Below, piece after piece: positions 17,400-26,394 of a DNA stretch of 64,000 nucleotides. Under the pieces are notes generated by a model. The model saw only the letters and a list, made by a program, of their open reading frames with translations, was not told the DNA's origin and did not search any database. Source of the stretch: Qipengyuania citrea. GTDB taxonomy: Bacteria > Pseudomonadota > Alphaproteobacteria > Sphingomonadales > Sphingomonadaceae. A program made the translations under genes and the position numbers. Every line of letters starts with the position of its first letter. The stretch's first letter is position 1. The stretch is taken from NCBI RefSeq assembly GCF_009828015.1, contig NZ_WTYG01000001.1, positions 1,054,001-1,118,000 of the forward strand, given 5' to 3'.

Positions 17400-19940
17400 A
17401 TGCTTTCGAAGACGATACTTCTGGCGGCCGGATCGGCCGCGCTTGCACTCTCCGCGCAAGCGGCGGATCCCGCTGCCGCATCCGTGGCGGAGGACATTCC
17501 GGCGGCAAGGGTCCATCCTGAACGCTGGCCCGAAGTGGCGTTCCCCACGGTGCTGACCGAAGCGGGCGAGGCGCGGGTCCAGGCGATCCTCGCGCGGATG
17601 ACGCTCGAACAGAAGGTCGGGCAGATCATCCAGGCCGACATCGCCAGCGTGACGCCCGAAGACGTGCGCCGCTACCGGCTCGGCTCGGTGCTCAACGGCG
17701 GCAATTCGGGCCCCGGGGGCGACGATCTGGCCCCGGCGCAGGACTGGCTCGCGCTTGCCGATGCCTTTTACGAGGCCTCGATGGATGTCGGTCCCGGCGA
17801 ACCGGCCATCCCGATCGTGTGGGGCACCGATGCGGTGCACGGCCACAGCAATATCGTGGGAGCGACGATCTTCCCGCACAACGTCGGACTGGGCGCCGCG
17901 CGCGATCCCGAACTTATCGAGCGAATCGGGAAGGTCACTGCAGTCGAGATCCGGGTGACCGGGCAGGAATGGACCTTCGCCCCCACCGTCGCCGTGCCGC
18001 AGGACTATCGCTGGGGCCGCGCCTATGAAGGCTATTCCTCCGATCCGGCGCTTGTCGCCGCCTATGTCGGCAGCATGATCCGCGGTCTGCAGGGGCCGCC
18101 CTCGACCACGCCGATCCTCGCCGGGCCGCATGTCGCGGCGAGCACCAAGCATTACCTCGCCGACGGTGCGACCACCGATGGCAAGGACCAGGGCGATGCG
18201 GCGATCTCCGAACTCGAGCTGCGGCTGGTTCACGGCGCGCCCTATATCCCCGCGATCGAGAGCGGCGTCGCCACGATCATGACCAGCTTTTCGAGCTGGA
18301 ACGGCGTCAAGCTGTCGGCGCATCGCGGGCTGGTGACCGATGTGCTCAAGGGCCGGATGAATTACGGTGGTCTGGTGATCACCGACTGGAACGCGCATGG
18401 CCAGGTCGCCGGGTGCAGCAACGCCAGCTGCCCGCGGGCGGTCGATGCGGGGATCGACATGTTCATGGCGCCCGACAGCTGGCGCATGCTCTATGACAGC
18501 ACGCTGGCGCAGGTGCGCGACGGCACGATCGCAATGGAACGGCTCGACGATGCGGTGGCACGCGTGCTGCGGCTGAAGGAACGGCTTGGCCTGTTCGACA
18601 TGGGCAAGCCCTCGCAGCGCGCGCTGTCGGGCGAATACGAATTGCTCGGCGCGCCCGATCACCGCGCGGTCGCGCGCGAGGCGGTGCGCAAATCGATGGT
18701 GCTGCTCAAGAACGCCGGCGTGTTGCCGCTGCAGCCGGGCGGGCGGATCCTCGTCGCGGGCGATGCGGCGCACGACATCGCGCGCCAGTCGGGCGGGTGG
18801 ACGCTGAGCTGGCAGGGCACCGGGCTCGACAACAGCCTGTTCCCCGGCGCGACATCGCTATGGGAAGGGATCGAGCAGGCGGCCACCGCCAGCGGTGGCA
18901 GCGCCGAACTCTCGCCCGAGGGCAGCTTCACCGAGCGCCCCGATGCCGCGATCGTCGTGTTCGGCGAAACCCCCTATGCCGAATTCCAGGGCGATATCGC
19001 CTCGCTGCAATTGCGCCCCGAACTGCGCCGGCCGATCGCCACCATGCAGCGCCTGAAGCAGCAGGGCATCCCGGTGGTGGCAGTGATGATCACCGGCCGC
19101 CCGCTCTATGTCAACGAAGCGCTCAATGCGGCGGATGCCTTCGTCGCCGCGTGGCTGCCGGGGTCCGAGGGCGGCGGCGTGGCCGACATGCTGTTTGCCG
19201 CAGCGGATGGCGCGCCGGCGCATGAATTCCAGGGCCTGCTGCCGACCGCTTGGCCTGCCACTGCGCAGCATGGCGGCGAGACGCTGTACCCCTTCGGCTA
19301 CGGGCTGCGATATTCCCACGGTCCGCGCGCGTGGACCGCGCTGCCCGAAGACAGCGGCGTGAGCGATGATGGCAGCGACGGCGGCGTGTTCTTCGACCGC
19401 GGCGTACCCGCCTCGTCATGGTCGCTGACCGTGTCGCGCGCCGATGGCACCGATGCGCTGCGCGTGACCACCGTCCCGGCCGAGGCGCTCGGCGGCCGCG
19501 TGCGGATCGCGGCCACCGATCACGGCGTGCAGGAAGGCGCGCGCAGCTTGGCCATCGCTGCGCATGCGCAAGGCGCGGTGATCGAGCTGTCGACCTTCGA
19601 CCCGATCGACCTGAGCCGCGAAACCAATGGCGACATGCTGCTGCTAGCCACGGTGCGGCGCGATGCGCCCATCGCGCGCCCGCTGTACATGTCCGTCCGC
19701 TGCGATGGGGAGCCGTGCGGCGCGGCGGTGCCGATCGCCGAATTCGGCGAACTGGCCGAAGGCGAGTGGCAGATCCTCGGCGTTCCGCTCAAATGTTTCC
19801 GCGCCGCGGGTGCCGACATGATGCGGATTTCGTCCCCGTTCCGCCTGATGGCCGATGGCGACGCGGGGCTGAGCATCGCGCGGGTTGCGCTGGGCAGCCT
19901 GTCCGACGCCGATGCAATCGCCGATTGCCCGACCGGGTAG
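17400..19940 (+). CDS. Glycoside hydrolase family 3 exo-beta-glucosidase (ExoP type)
   Basis: An 846-aa secreted or periplasmic GH3 enzyme. It has a signal peptide (MLSKTILLAAGSAALALSAQA), an N-terminal TIM barrel (about 40-400) with WGTDAVHGHSN and the nucleophile Asp329 in VITDWNAHG, an alpha/beta sandwich (about 420-640, ending FGYGLRYS), and a C-terminal ExoP-like carbohydrate-binding region. The family removes glucose from beta-1,3/1,4-glucans. Two in-frame ATGs (17391, 17400) are possible; the latter gives the shorter leader. It is divergent from the TonB receptor and convergent with an MFS transporter gene 9 bases away. Confidence 0.93.
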   Translation: MLSKTILLAAGSAALALSAQAADPAAASVAEDIPAARVHPERWPEVAFPTVLTEAGEARVQAILARMTLEQKVGQIIQADIASVTPEDVRRYRLGSVLNGGNSGPGGDDLAPAQDWLALADAFYEASMDVGPGEPAIPIVWGTDAVHGHSNIVGATIFPHNVGLGAARDPELIERIGKVTAVEIRVTGQEWTFAPTVAVPQDYRWGRAYEGYSSDPALVAAYVGSMIRGLQGPPSTTPILAGPHVAASTKHYLADGATTDGKDQGDAAISELELRLVHGAPYIPAIESGVATIMTSFSSWNGVKLSAHRGLVTDVLKGRMNYGGLVITDWNAHGQVAGCSNASCPRAVDAGIDMFMAPDSWRMLYDSTLAQVRDGTIAMERLDDAVARVLRLKERLGLFDMGKPSQRALSGEYELLGAPDHRAVAREAVRKSMVLLKNAGVLPLQPGGRILVAGDAAHDIARQSGGWTLSWQGTGLDNSLFPGATSLWEGIEQAATASGGSAELSPEGSFTERPDAAIVVFGETPYAEFQGDIASLQLRPELRRPIATMQRLKQQGIPVVAVMITGRPLYVNEALNAADAFVAAWLPGSEGGGVADMLFAAADGAPAHEFQGLLPTAWPATAQHGGETLYPFGYGLRYSHGPRAWTALPEDSGVSDDGSDGGVFFDRGVPASSWSLTVSRADGTDALRVTTVPAEALGGRVRIAATDHGVQEGARSLAIAAHAQGAVIELSTFDPIDLSRETNGDMLLLATVRRDAPIARPLYMSVRCDGEPCGAAVPIAEFGELAEGEWQILGVPLKCFRAAGADMMRISSPFRLMADGDAGLSIARVALGSLSDADAIADCPTG

Positions 19941-19949
19941 GCCGGCTGC

Positions 19950-21146
19950 TCAGCCTGCGGGAACCGGGCTTTCGCGGACGGCGAGGATCGCCAGCCCGCC
20001 CGCAGCGGTGAGCGCGGCGAAGGCGACCAGCACGGCGGTGAAATCACCGGGAGTAGCGAGCTGCCAGACGAGCAGCGTGCCGATCATCGCGGGCAGAGTG
20101 TTGGCAAGGTTGACCAGGCCGAGGTCGCGCCCGCGCCGGTCGGGTCGGGGCAGCAATTGCATCGCGAAGGTCGTGTTGAGGCTGAGGAACACCGCGGTCC
20201 CTGCCGAGAACAGGCAGAAGGCCGCCGCGCCCTGCCACGCGTTCGCGGCCCCCGCCATCCCGGCAAGTCCGGCCGCGCCCACCAGCGCTGCGACGCACTG
20301 GAACGGACGGCGCCTGCCCAGCCGGTCGGACCAGCGCCCTGCCAGCAGCGCTGCGGGCAGCGGGATCAGATAGGACAGCATCAGCACGCTGCCGACCCAG
20401 GCGGCAGTGCCGCGTCCGCCGGGCCGCAGGGTCTGGAAATAATACAGCAGGTACAGCCCCAGCGTCGCGCAGGCGAGCTGGACCAGCAGCCGCGCGAGCG
20501 AGGCGATCACGATATCGCGCTTATCCCGGCGCTGCGCGGCGGGCGGTGCGGGATCGCCGGTGCGGGCGCGCATCGCCAGCAGCGGCAGTGCCAGCGCGGC
20601 CGCGGCCAGCGGCACCAGCACGAAGCGCGCGCTCTCCGGCAGGCCCGACGCGGCCAGCAGCAGGACCGAGAACCCCGCGGCGACCGGATTGCCCAGCGCC
20701 AGCAAGCCGCCGGCCAGCCCCTTGCGCGCGGCGGGGACTTCCTCGGCGATGATCGCGAACAGCGGCGCGAGCACCGCGTTGATCGCCGCTTGCGCCAGCG
20801 CCACCGCGGCCACCAGCTCGACCGGATTGCGCGCCAGTACCAGCGCGGGATAGGATGCCGCGAGCGCAATTAGGCCCGCCACCACCCACGGGCGGCGCCC
20901 GCCGCCGCGGGCCACCGACAGATCGCTCAGCCAGCCGAACAGGATATTGCTCACGCTCGCCGTCACGCCGCCGACCAGCACCGCTGCGGTGAGCAGGTCG
21001 ATCTTGGCGAGATGCGCCAGCGCCTCGACCCGCATCGGCAGCAGCAGCGTGACCAGCGGTAGATAGGCGACCACGCCGCCTGCATGCGCAAGGCCGACCG
21101 CCAGCAGCAGCGGCGTCGAGTGCGGGCGGGGCGCGGCGCGGTCCAT
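19950..21146 (-). CDS. Major facilitator superfamily transporter (sugar-type)
   Basis: A 398-aa polytopic protein with about 12 hydrophobic helices. MFS cues include the loop FGWLSDLSVARGGGRRPWVVAG between helices 2 and 3 (the D-x-G-x-RRP signature) and GRWSDRLGRRRPFQ between helices 8 and 9. It lies between the GH3 gene and a FucP-type permease, so it probably moves a mono- or disaccharide released by GH3. A TTG 33 bases upstream could also start the protein; the ATG at 21146 is preferred. Confidence 0.85.
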   Translation of the reverse strand: MDRAAPRPHSTPLLLAVGLAHAGGVVAYLPLVTLLLPMRVEALAHLAKIDLLTAAVLVGGVTASVSNILFGWLSDLSVARGGGRRPWVVAGLIALAASYPALVLARNPVELVAAVALAQAAINAVLAPLFAIIAEEVPAARKGLAGGLLALGNPVAAGFSVLLLAASGLPESARFVLVPLAAAALALPLLAMRARTGDPAPPAAQRRDKRDIVIASLARLLVQLACATLGLYLLYYFQTLRPGGRGTAAWVGSVLMLSYLIPLPAALLAGRWSDRLGRRRPFQCVAALVGAAGLAGMAGAANAWQGAAAFCLFSAGTAVFLSLNTTFAMQLLPRPDRRGRDLGLVNLANTLPAMIGTLLVWQLATPGDFTAVLVAFAALTAAGGLAILAVRESPVPAG

Positions 21147-21203
21147 CGGATAGCAGCCTTGCCCCGCGCCGGAGCGCAAGGCAATCGGCCGGGCGCGGAC
21201 GGT

Positions 21204-22520
21204 TCAGTCGCTCGCGGGGCGCCGCGCGTAGATGCCGAACACCGCGATCACCGCGTAGCAGGCGGCGGGCAGCGCCAGCGACAGCGCGAGGCTGCCGCTG
21301 AGATCGGCCAGCGCGCCGGTGGCCAGCGGGATCACCGCGCCGCCGAAGATCGCCACATTGATGATCCCCGATCCATCCGCCGCGCGGCTGCCCAGCCGTT
21401 CGCAGGCGAGCGAAAAGATCGTCGGGAACATGATCGAGTTCATCAGCCCGATCGCCAGCAGGCTGTATGCAGCCAGCGTGCCGCTGCTGTTGGTCGACAG
21501 CGCGATCAGCGCGATCGCGCCGACCGCCACTGCGGCGAGGATCTTGCCCGGGCTCACCAGCCGCAGCAGCGCCGAACCGATGAAGCGCCCGATCATCGCG
21601 CCGCCCCAGTAGAGGCTGACCATCCAGCCGATCACGCTTTCGGGGCGGCCGAGCACGTCGTCGAGCGTGAGGTAGTTGATGACGATCGAACCGATCGCGA
21701 CCTCGGCGCCGACATAGAGGAAAATGCACAGCGCGCCGAAGCCGAAGCGGGGCCGGGCCAGCAGGTCGAAACCCACGAGCCCGCTCGCGGCCTCGTGCTT
21801 TTCGCCCTGCAACCGGTTGCGGAACAGCCAGACCGCGCCCGCGACTACGGTGATCGCTGCCGCGAGGCCGAGATAGGTCTTCACGATCATCGCCGATTCC
21901 GCAGTGCGATAGGCGGCCAGCGCGGCGCCTTCGAAATCCTCCGCCGAGACATCCGCCAGCGTGCCCAGGATCAGCCCGGCGCCGACCAGCGGGAAGACGA
22001 AGGTGCCGAAGGAATTGAACGCCTGCGCGAAAGTCAGCCGGCTGTGCGCGGTCTCCTGCGGGCCCAGCAGGCTGATCAGCGGATTGGCCACCACCTGCAC
22101 GATCACCACCCCGCTGGCGAGGATGAACAAGGCCAGCAGGAACAGCGGATAGGTCGCCGTGGTGCTGGCGGGGATGAACAGCAGGCAGCCGGCGGTCATC
22201 GTCATCAGCCCGGCCACCGCGCCGCGCATGTAGCCGATCCGCTTGACCAGTTTTGCCCCCGGGATGCCGATGACGAGATAGGCGGCGAAAAAGCAGAACT
22301 GCACCAGCATCGCCTGCGTGTAATTGAGCGTGAACAGTTCCTTCAGCTTGGGGATCAGCACGTCGTTGAGACTGGTGATCCCGCCGAAGATGAAGAACAG
22401 CGCGAAGACGAAGGGGGGCAGGCTGGGGGCGTGGACATGGCCTTCGCCTTCGGCCGGTGCCGGATCGCTCGACGAGATTTCCGTCGCCGCGTCTGCCGCG
22501 GGGGTCGTTGCCGTTACCAC
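21204..22520 (-). CDS. FucP/GluP-type MFS sugar permease
   Basis: A 438-aa transporter with 12 helices. FALFFIFGGITSLNDVLIPKLK is the hallmark first helix of the fucose/glucose-galactose permease (FucP/GluP) group, and later helices carry NPLISLLG and FSLACERLG. The start is taken as GTG at 22520 because GGGGAG lies eight bases upstream; the open frame continues 67 codons further without support. An operator identical to that of the TonB receptor lies at 22601, again overlapping a TTGACA box, so it belongs to the same LacI regulon. It probably imports glucose or a close relative across the inner membrane. Confidence 0.9.
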   Translation of the reverse strand: MVTATTPAADAATEISSSDPAPAEGEGHVHAPSLPPFVFALFFIFGGITSLNDVLIPKLKELFTLNYTQAMLVQFCFFAAYLVIGIPGAKLVKRIGYMRGAVAGLMTMTAGCLLFIPASTTATYPLFLLALFILASGVVIVQVVANPLISLLGPQETAHSRLTFAQAFNSFGTFVFPLVGAGLILGTLADVSAEDFEGAALAAYRTAESAMIVKTYLGLAAAITVVAGAVWLFRNRLQGEKHEAASGLVGFDLLARPRFGFGALCIFLYVGAEVAIGSIVINYLTLDDVLGRPESVIGWMVSLYWGGAMIGRFIGSALLRLVSPGKILAAVAVGAIALIALSTNSSGTLAAYSLLAIGLMNSIMFPTIFSLACERLGSRAADGSGIINVAIFGGAVIPLATGALADLSGSLALSLALPAACYAVIAVFGIYARRPASD

Positions 22521-22600
22521 TTGTCGTTCTCCCCAATCGGCCCGGCCATCATTGCATGCGGCGGGCTTCCCCGGTGCGGAGTAGGTCGAACGCTGCATTC

Positions 22601-22614
22601 TGTCAACGTTGTCA
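22601..22614. promoter_or_regulatory. LacI-type operator 3 (upstream of FucP-type permease)
   Basis: TGTCAACGTTGTCA, identical to the site at 17277. On the minus strand, TTGACA inside it is followed after 17 bases by TACTCC, a plausible -10, so bound repressor would block the permease promoter. The identity extends: both minus-strand copies continue GACAGAA. Confidence 0.75.
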
Positions 22615-22762
22615 GGAGCTCTCGCGCGGCTCTTTCGCCGCGCTGCCTCGCGTATCCGCCCTGCCATTCGCGGGGGTGGGAGAACGCTTGGTCGATGGGG
22701 CTTTGCGGCGGGTCGCCGCACGGCTAGCGTCGCCGCACGATCTCTGGGGAGAATTCCACGTC

Positions 22763-24541
22763 ATGACCACCACTTTCACGCGCGTCGCATCGGCGATCGC
22801 CATTGCCTGCGCCACGCTTTCCGCACCCGCCGCGCTGGCGCAGGAACCCGCGGCCGAAGCAAGCGATGCGGCAGCCGCTGCCGCGCTGCACGCGCTGTTC
22901 GAACGCAGCGAAGCCGCCATGCTCGACCGCAATCCGGTGACCGCCTTCTTCCGCGGTGATTTCTCCGATGCCGACAGGATGGGCGATTATTCACCCGCCA
23001 GCTATGCCGCGGACCGCGCGGCGGCGCAGGCCAATCTGGCCGAACTGGCGACGATCGACCGCGCCGCGCTGGGGGAAACCGACCGCATCGCCTACGACGT
23101 GTTCGAATACACGCAGCAGCGCACGCTGGCGCAGACCGCGCCCGACGTGCTGCCCACCGTGCTCGCGCTGCCGATCGACCATTTCCGCGGGCTGCATGTC
23201 TTCTACCCGCGCTTTTCCGCGCCCGGCGCGCTGATGCCCTATGATACGGTGCAGGATTACGAGAACAATTTCAGCCGCCACCGCGCGATGGCGGAGATCA
23301 TCGACCAGGCGATCGCGCGCTTCCGTACCGGCGCGGCGCAGGGCATCACGCTGCCGCGCATGTCGGTCGAATTGATGATCGAACAGCTCGACCTGCAAAC
23401 CGGCGCGCCGATCGAGCAGAGCCCCTATTGGGCGCCGGTCGCCAATTTCCCCGACAGCATCGACGAAGCCGAGCGCGCGCGGCTGACGCAGCAGCACCGC
23501 GAAGTGCTGACCGGCACGCTGATGCCCGCGCTGCAGAAGCTGCGCGATTACCTGGCGAGCGAATATCTGGCACAGTCGCGCACCAGCATCGCCGCAACCG
23601 ACAATCCCGGCGGCGAGGCCTATTACGCCTACCGCATCGAGGACAACACCACGCTGCCGTTGACCGCGCAGCAGATCCACGACACCGGACTGGCCGAGGT
23701 TGCGCGGATCAACGCCGCGATCGACGCCGCCGAAGCGGAAGCCGGTGGCCGCACCGGCGCCACCTACACCAGCAAGGCCGACCTGCAGGCCGCGTGGTAC
23801 GAAGTGGCCGAGCAGGTCGATCCGCTGATGGACGAGGTGTTCCTGCGCCAGCCCGAAACCGAACTGCGGATCGAGCCGTACGAACCCTACCGCGAGAAAT
23901 TCAGCCTCGCCGCCAGCTACATGGCGGGCAAGGCCGACGGGTCGCGTCCGGGCACCTTCTATTTCAGCGGCTACAACGTCGCCGAACGCGAGCTGGGCAC
24001 CTCGATCTCGCTCTACATGCACGAAGGCAATCCGGGGCATCACTTCCAGTCGATGTTCGCGATCGAGAACGAGGACCTGCCCGAATTCATGCGCTACGGC
24101 GGGTTCACCGCCTTCAGCGAAGGCTGGGGTCTGTATGCCGAGAGCCTCGGCTACGAACTCGGTCTCTATGACGATCCGGTCGAACGGCTAAAAGCGCTCG
24201 AGGGCGGTGAAATGCTGCGCGCGGTGCGGCTGGTGGTCGACACCGGCATGCATGCGCTGGGCTGGTCCAGAGAGCAGGCGATCGAATATATGGTCGCCAA
24301 TGGCGCAGCGCGCGATTTCGCGGAAAGCGAGAGCGCGCGGTATATCGTGATGCCCGCGCAGGCGCTGGCCTACAAGACCGGCGAATTGAAGATCAAGCAG
24401 CTGCGCGCGCGCGCCGAGGCCGCGCTGGGCGAGGATTTCGACGTCCGCGCCTTCCACGAACAGGTGCTCAACACGGGCGATATCCCGCTGCCGGTGCTCG
24501 AAGCCAAGATCGACGCCTGGGTCGCGGGCGGGGGGCAGTAA
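22763..24541 (+). CDS. DUF885 family secreted metallopeptidase-like protein, copy 1
   Basis: A 592-aa protein with a signal peptide (ASAIAIACATLSAPAALAQ) and a DUF885 body. The conserved HEGNPGHHFQ element (about residue 420) is the presumed zinc site, related to HExxH, with FSEGWGLYAESLGYELGLYDDP downstream supplying a Glu. DUF885 proteins are predicted zinc peptidases; substrates are mostly unknown. The second copy starts four bases after its stop, so the pair is an operon from tandem duplication. It lies next to the sugar locus, but no operator-like box sits close to its ATG; the site at 22601 is 150 bp upstream. Confidence 0.9.
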   Translation: MTTTFTRVASAIAIACATLSAPAALAQEPAAEASDAAAAAALHALFERSEAAMLDRNPVTAFFRGDFSDADRMGDYSPASYAADRAAAQANLAELATIDRAALGETDRIAYDVFEYTQQRTLAQTAPDVLPTVLALPIDHFRGLHVFYPRFSAPGALMPYDTVQDYENNFSRHRAMAEIIDQAIARFRTGAAQGITLPRMSVELMIEQLDLQTGAPIEQSPYWAPVANFPDSIDEAERARLTQQHREVLTGTLMPALQKLRDYLASEYLAQSRTSIAATDNPGGEAYYAYRIEDNTTLPLTAQQIHDTGLAEVARINAAIDAAEAEAGGRTGATYTSKADLQAAWYEVAEQVDPLMDEVFLRQPETELRIEPYEPYREKFSLAASYMAGKADGSRPGTFYFSGYNVAERELGTSISLYMHEGNPGHHFQSMFAIENEDLPEFMRYGGFTAFSEGWGLYAESLGYELGLYDDPVERLKALEGGEMLRAVRLVVDTGMHALGWSREQAIEYMVANGAARDFAESESARYIVMPAQALAYKTGELKIKQLRARAEAALGEDFDVRAFHEQVLNTGDIPLPVLEAKIDAWVAGGGQ

Positions 24542-24545
24542 GGGC

Positions 24546-26324
24546 ATGGCCATGAAACACAGGGTCCTGCAGGTCGCCTCGGCGCTGGCGATGGCCGGCA
24601 CCGCGCTGGCGGCCCCCGCGGCGCAAGCCTGCGACCGGGTCGCGGCCGCGCAGAGCGACAGCCAGCGTCTGCGCGCGCTGATGGCCGAAAGCGACGCCGC
24701 CTTCCTCGACCGCAACCCGCGCGCGGCGTTCTATCGCGGCGACTTTTCCGATGCGGGCAGCCTCGGCGACTTCTCGCCCGCGGCCTATGAGACCGAACGC
24801 GCGGCGGCGATGTGCGACATCGCCGCGCTCGCGACGATCGACCGCGCGGCGCTCACCGCGAGCGAGCGGATCGCCTACGATACCTTCCGCTATTCGCAGG
24901 AACGCACGCTGGCCGCGACCGAGCCCGAGGTGCTCAAGACCATCCTCGCGCTGCCGATCGACCACTTCCAGGGTATCCAGGGCTCCTATCCGGGCCTGTC
25001 GGCACCCGATGGCGTGATGCCGTTCGCGGCGGTTGAAGACTATGCCGACAATGTCGCACGGCATGCCGCCTATGCGCAGATGGTCGACGATGTCATCGCG
25101 CGCTTCGACATGGGGCTGGAGCAGGGCATCACCCTGCCGCGGCTGACGGTGGAGCTGATGATCGACCAGCTCGACACGCAGCTGGGCGCGCCGGAGGGCA
25201 GCAATCCCTATTACGCACCGCTGCGCCAGCTGCCCGAAAGCTTCACCGAAGCGGAGAAGGGGCAGGCGCGCGCCGCGCTGATATCGGCGGTCGAAGGCAC
25301 GCTCTATCCGGCAATGCGCAAGCTGCGCGCCTATCTGGCCGACAGCTACCTGCCGCAGGCACGCACCAGCATCGGCGCCACCGCAACACCCGGCGGCGAT
25401 GCCTATTACGCCTACCGGATCGCCGAGATGACCACGCTGCCGCTGACCGCGGAAGAGGTTCACCGGCTGGGCCTGTCCGAGGTGGCGCGGATCAACGAGG
25501 CGCGCCAGCAGGCGATCGCCGAGCGCGGCGACCGCCGCCCGCCGGTCTACAAGACCAAGGAATCGTTGCAGGAAGCATGGTACGAAGTCGGCCGGAAGGT
25601 CGATTCCGCGATCGGCCCGCTGTTCCTGCGCCAGCCCGAAACCGAGCTGCGGATCGAGCCGTACGAGCCCTATCGTGAGCAGTTCTTCCTCGCCGCGTCC
25701 TACCAGCCGGGCAAGGCCGACGGCTCGCGCCCCGGCACCTTCTATTTCAGCGGCTGGAACGCGGCCGAGCGCGAACTGAGCCCGTCCATCCGGCTCTACA
25801 TGCACGAAGGCAATCCCGGCCATCACTTCCAGGTGATGTTCGCGGTCGAGGACGAAAGCCTGCCCGACCTGCTGCGGCACGGCTGGTTCACTGCCTATGG
25901 CGAGGGCTGGGCGCTTTATGCCGAAAGCCTCGGCTACGAGCTCGGCTTGTATGACGACCCGGTCGACCGGTTGCAGGCGCTTGAGGATGGCGAATTGAAG
26001 CGCGCAGTGCGGCTGGTGGTCGATACCGGCATCCACGCGCTCGGCTGGACCCGCGAGCAGGCGGTCGAATACATGGTCGAGAATGGCAATCCGCGCGACT
26101 ATTCGGAAAACGAGGTCGCGCGCTATATCGCCATGCCCGGGCAGGCGCTGGGCTACAAGATCGGCGAATTGAAGATCAAGGAACTGCGCGCGCGCGCCGA
26201 AACCGCGCTGGGCGAGGATTTCGACATCCGCCATTTCCACGAACAGGTGCTCGACAGCGGCAATATCCCGCTCACCGTGCTCGAAGCCAAGATCGACGAC
26301 TGGATCGCCGCCGGCGGCAAATAG
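24546..26324 (+). CDS. DUF885 family secreted metallopeptidase-like protein, copy 2
   Basis: A paralogue of the preceding gene with the same length (592 aa). It has a signal peptide ending around AAPAAQA and the same HEGNPGHHFQ and EGWALYAESLGYELGLYDDP motifs. The two chains align almost end to end with no large gaps, and the second half is the more conserved. An alternative start six bases downstream (MKHRVLQ) has better spacing to AAGGGC. Retention of both sets of putative metal ligands suggests both copies are active, perhaps with different peptide preferences. Transcription ends at the strong hairpin at 26341. Confidence 0.9.
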   Translation: MAMKHRVLQVASALAMAGTALAAPAAQACDRVAAAQSDSQRLRALMAESDAAFLDRNPRAAFYRGDFSDAGSLGDFSPAAYETERAAAMCDIAALATIDRAALTASERIAYDTFRYSQERTLAATEPEVLKTILALPIDHFQGIQGSYPGLSAPDGVMPFAAVEDYADNVARHAAYAQMVDDVIARFDMGLEQGITLPRLTVELMIDQLDTQLGAPEGSNPYYAPLRQLPESFTEAEKGQARAALISAVEGTLYPAMRKLRAYLADSYLPQARTSIGATATPGGDAYYAYRIAEMTTLPLTAEEVHRLGLSEVARINEARQQAIAERGDRRPPVYKTKESLQEAWYEVGRKVDSAIGPLFLRQPETELRIEPYEPYREQFFLAASYQPGKADGSRPGTFYFSGWNAAERELSPSIRLYMHEGNPGHHFQVMFAVEDESLPDLLRHGWFTAYGEGWALYAESLGYELGLYDDPVDRLQALEDGELKRAVRLVVDTGIHALGWTREQAVEYMVENGNPRDYSENEVARYIAMPGQALGYKIGELKIKELRARAETALGEDFDIRHFHEQVLDSGNIPLTVLEAKIDDWIAAGGK

Positions 26325-26340
26325 TCCGGTGCAAAAAGCA

Positions 26341-26376
26341 GGGGCCGCGCGGTGGTATGCCGCGCGGCCCCTTTTT
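26341..26376. terminator. Bidirectional rho-independent terminator
   Basis: A 12-bp perfect stem GGGGCCGCGCGG / CCGCGCGGCCCC around a 7-base loop, followed by TTTTT on the plus strand. On the minus strand it is followed by TGCTTTTT. It separates the DUF885 pair from the convergent S9 peptidase gene. Confidence 0.93.
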
Positions 26377-26394
26377 CATGCCCGTTCGGGGCGC

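Noticed and set aside
14228..17521. A very long open frame on the plus strand opposite the TonB receptor
   Set aside because: It is the complement of a clear TonB receptor; its protein is low-complexity, and high-GC codon bias leaves antisense frames open.
24468..26240. A 590-codon minus-strand frame opposite the second DUF885 gene
   Set aside because: It lacks domain similarity and mirrors the coding periodicity of the real gene.
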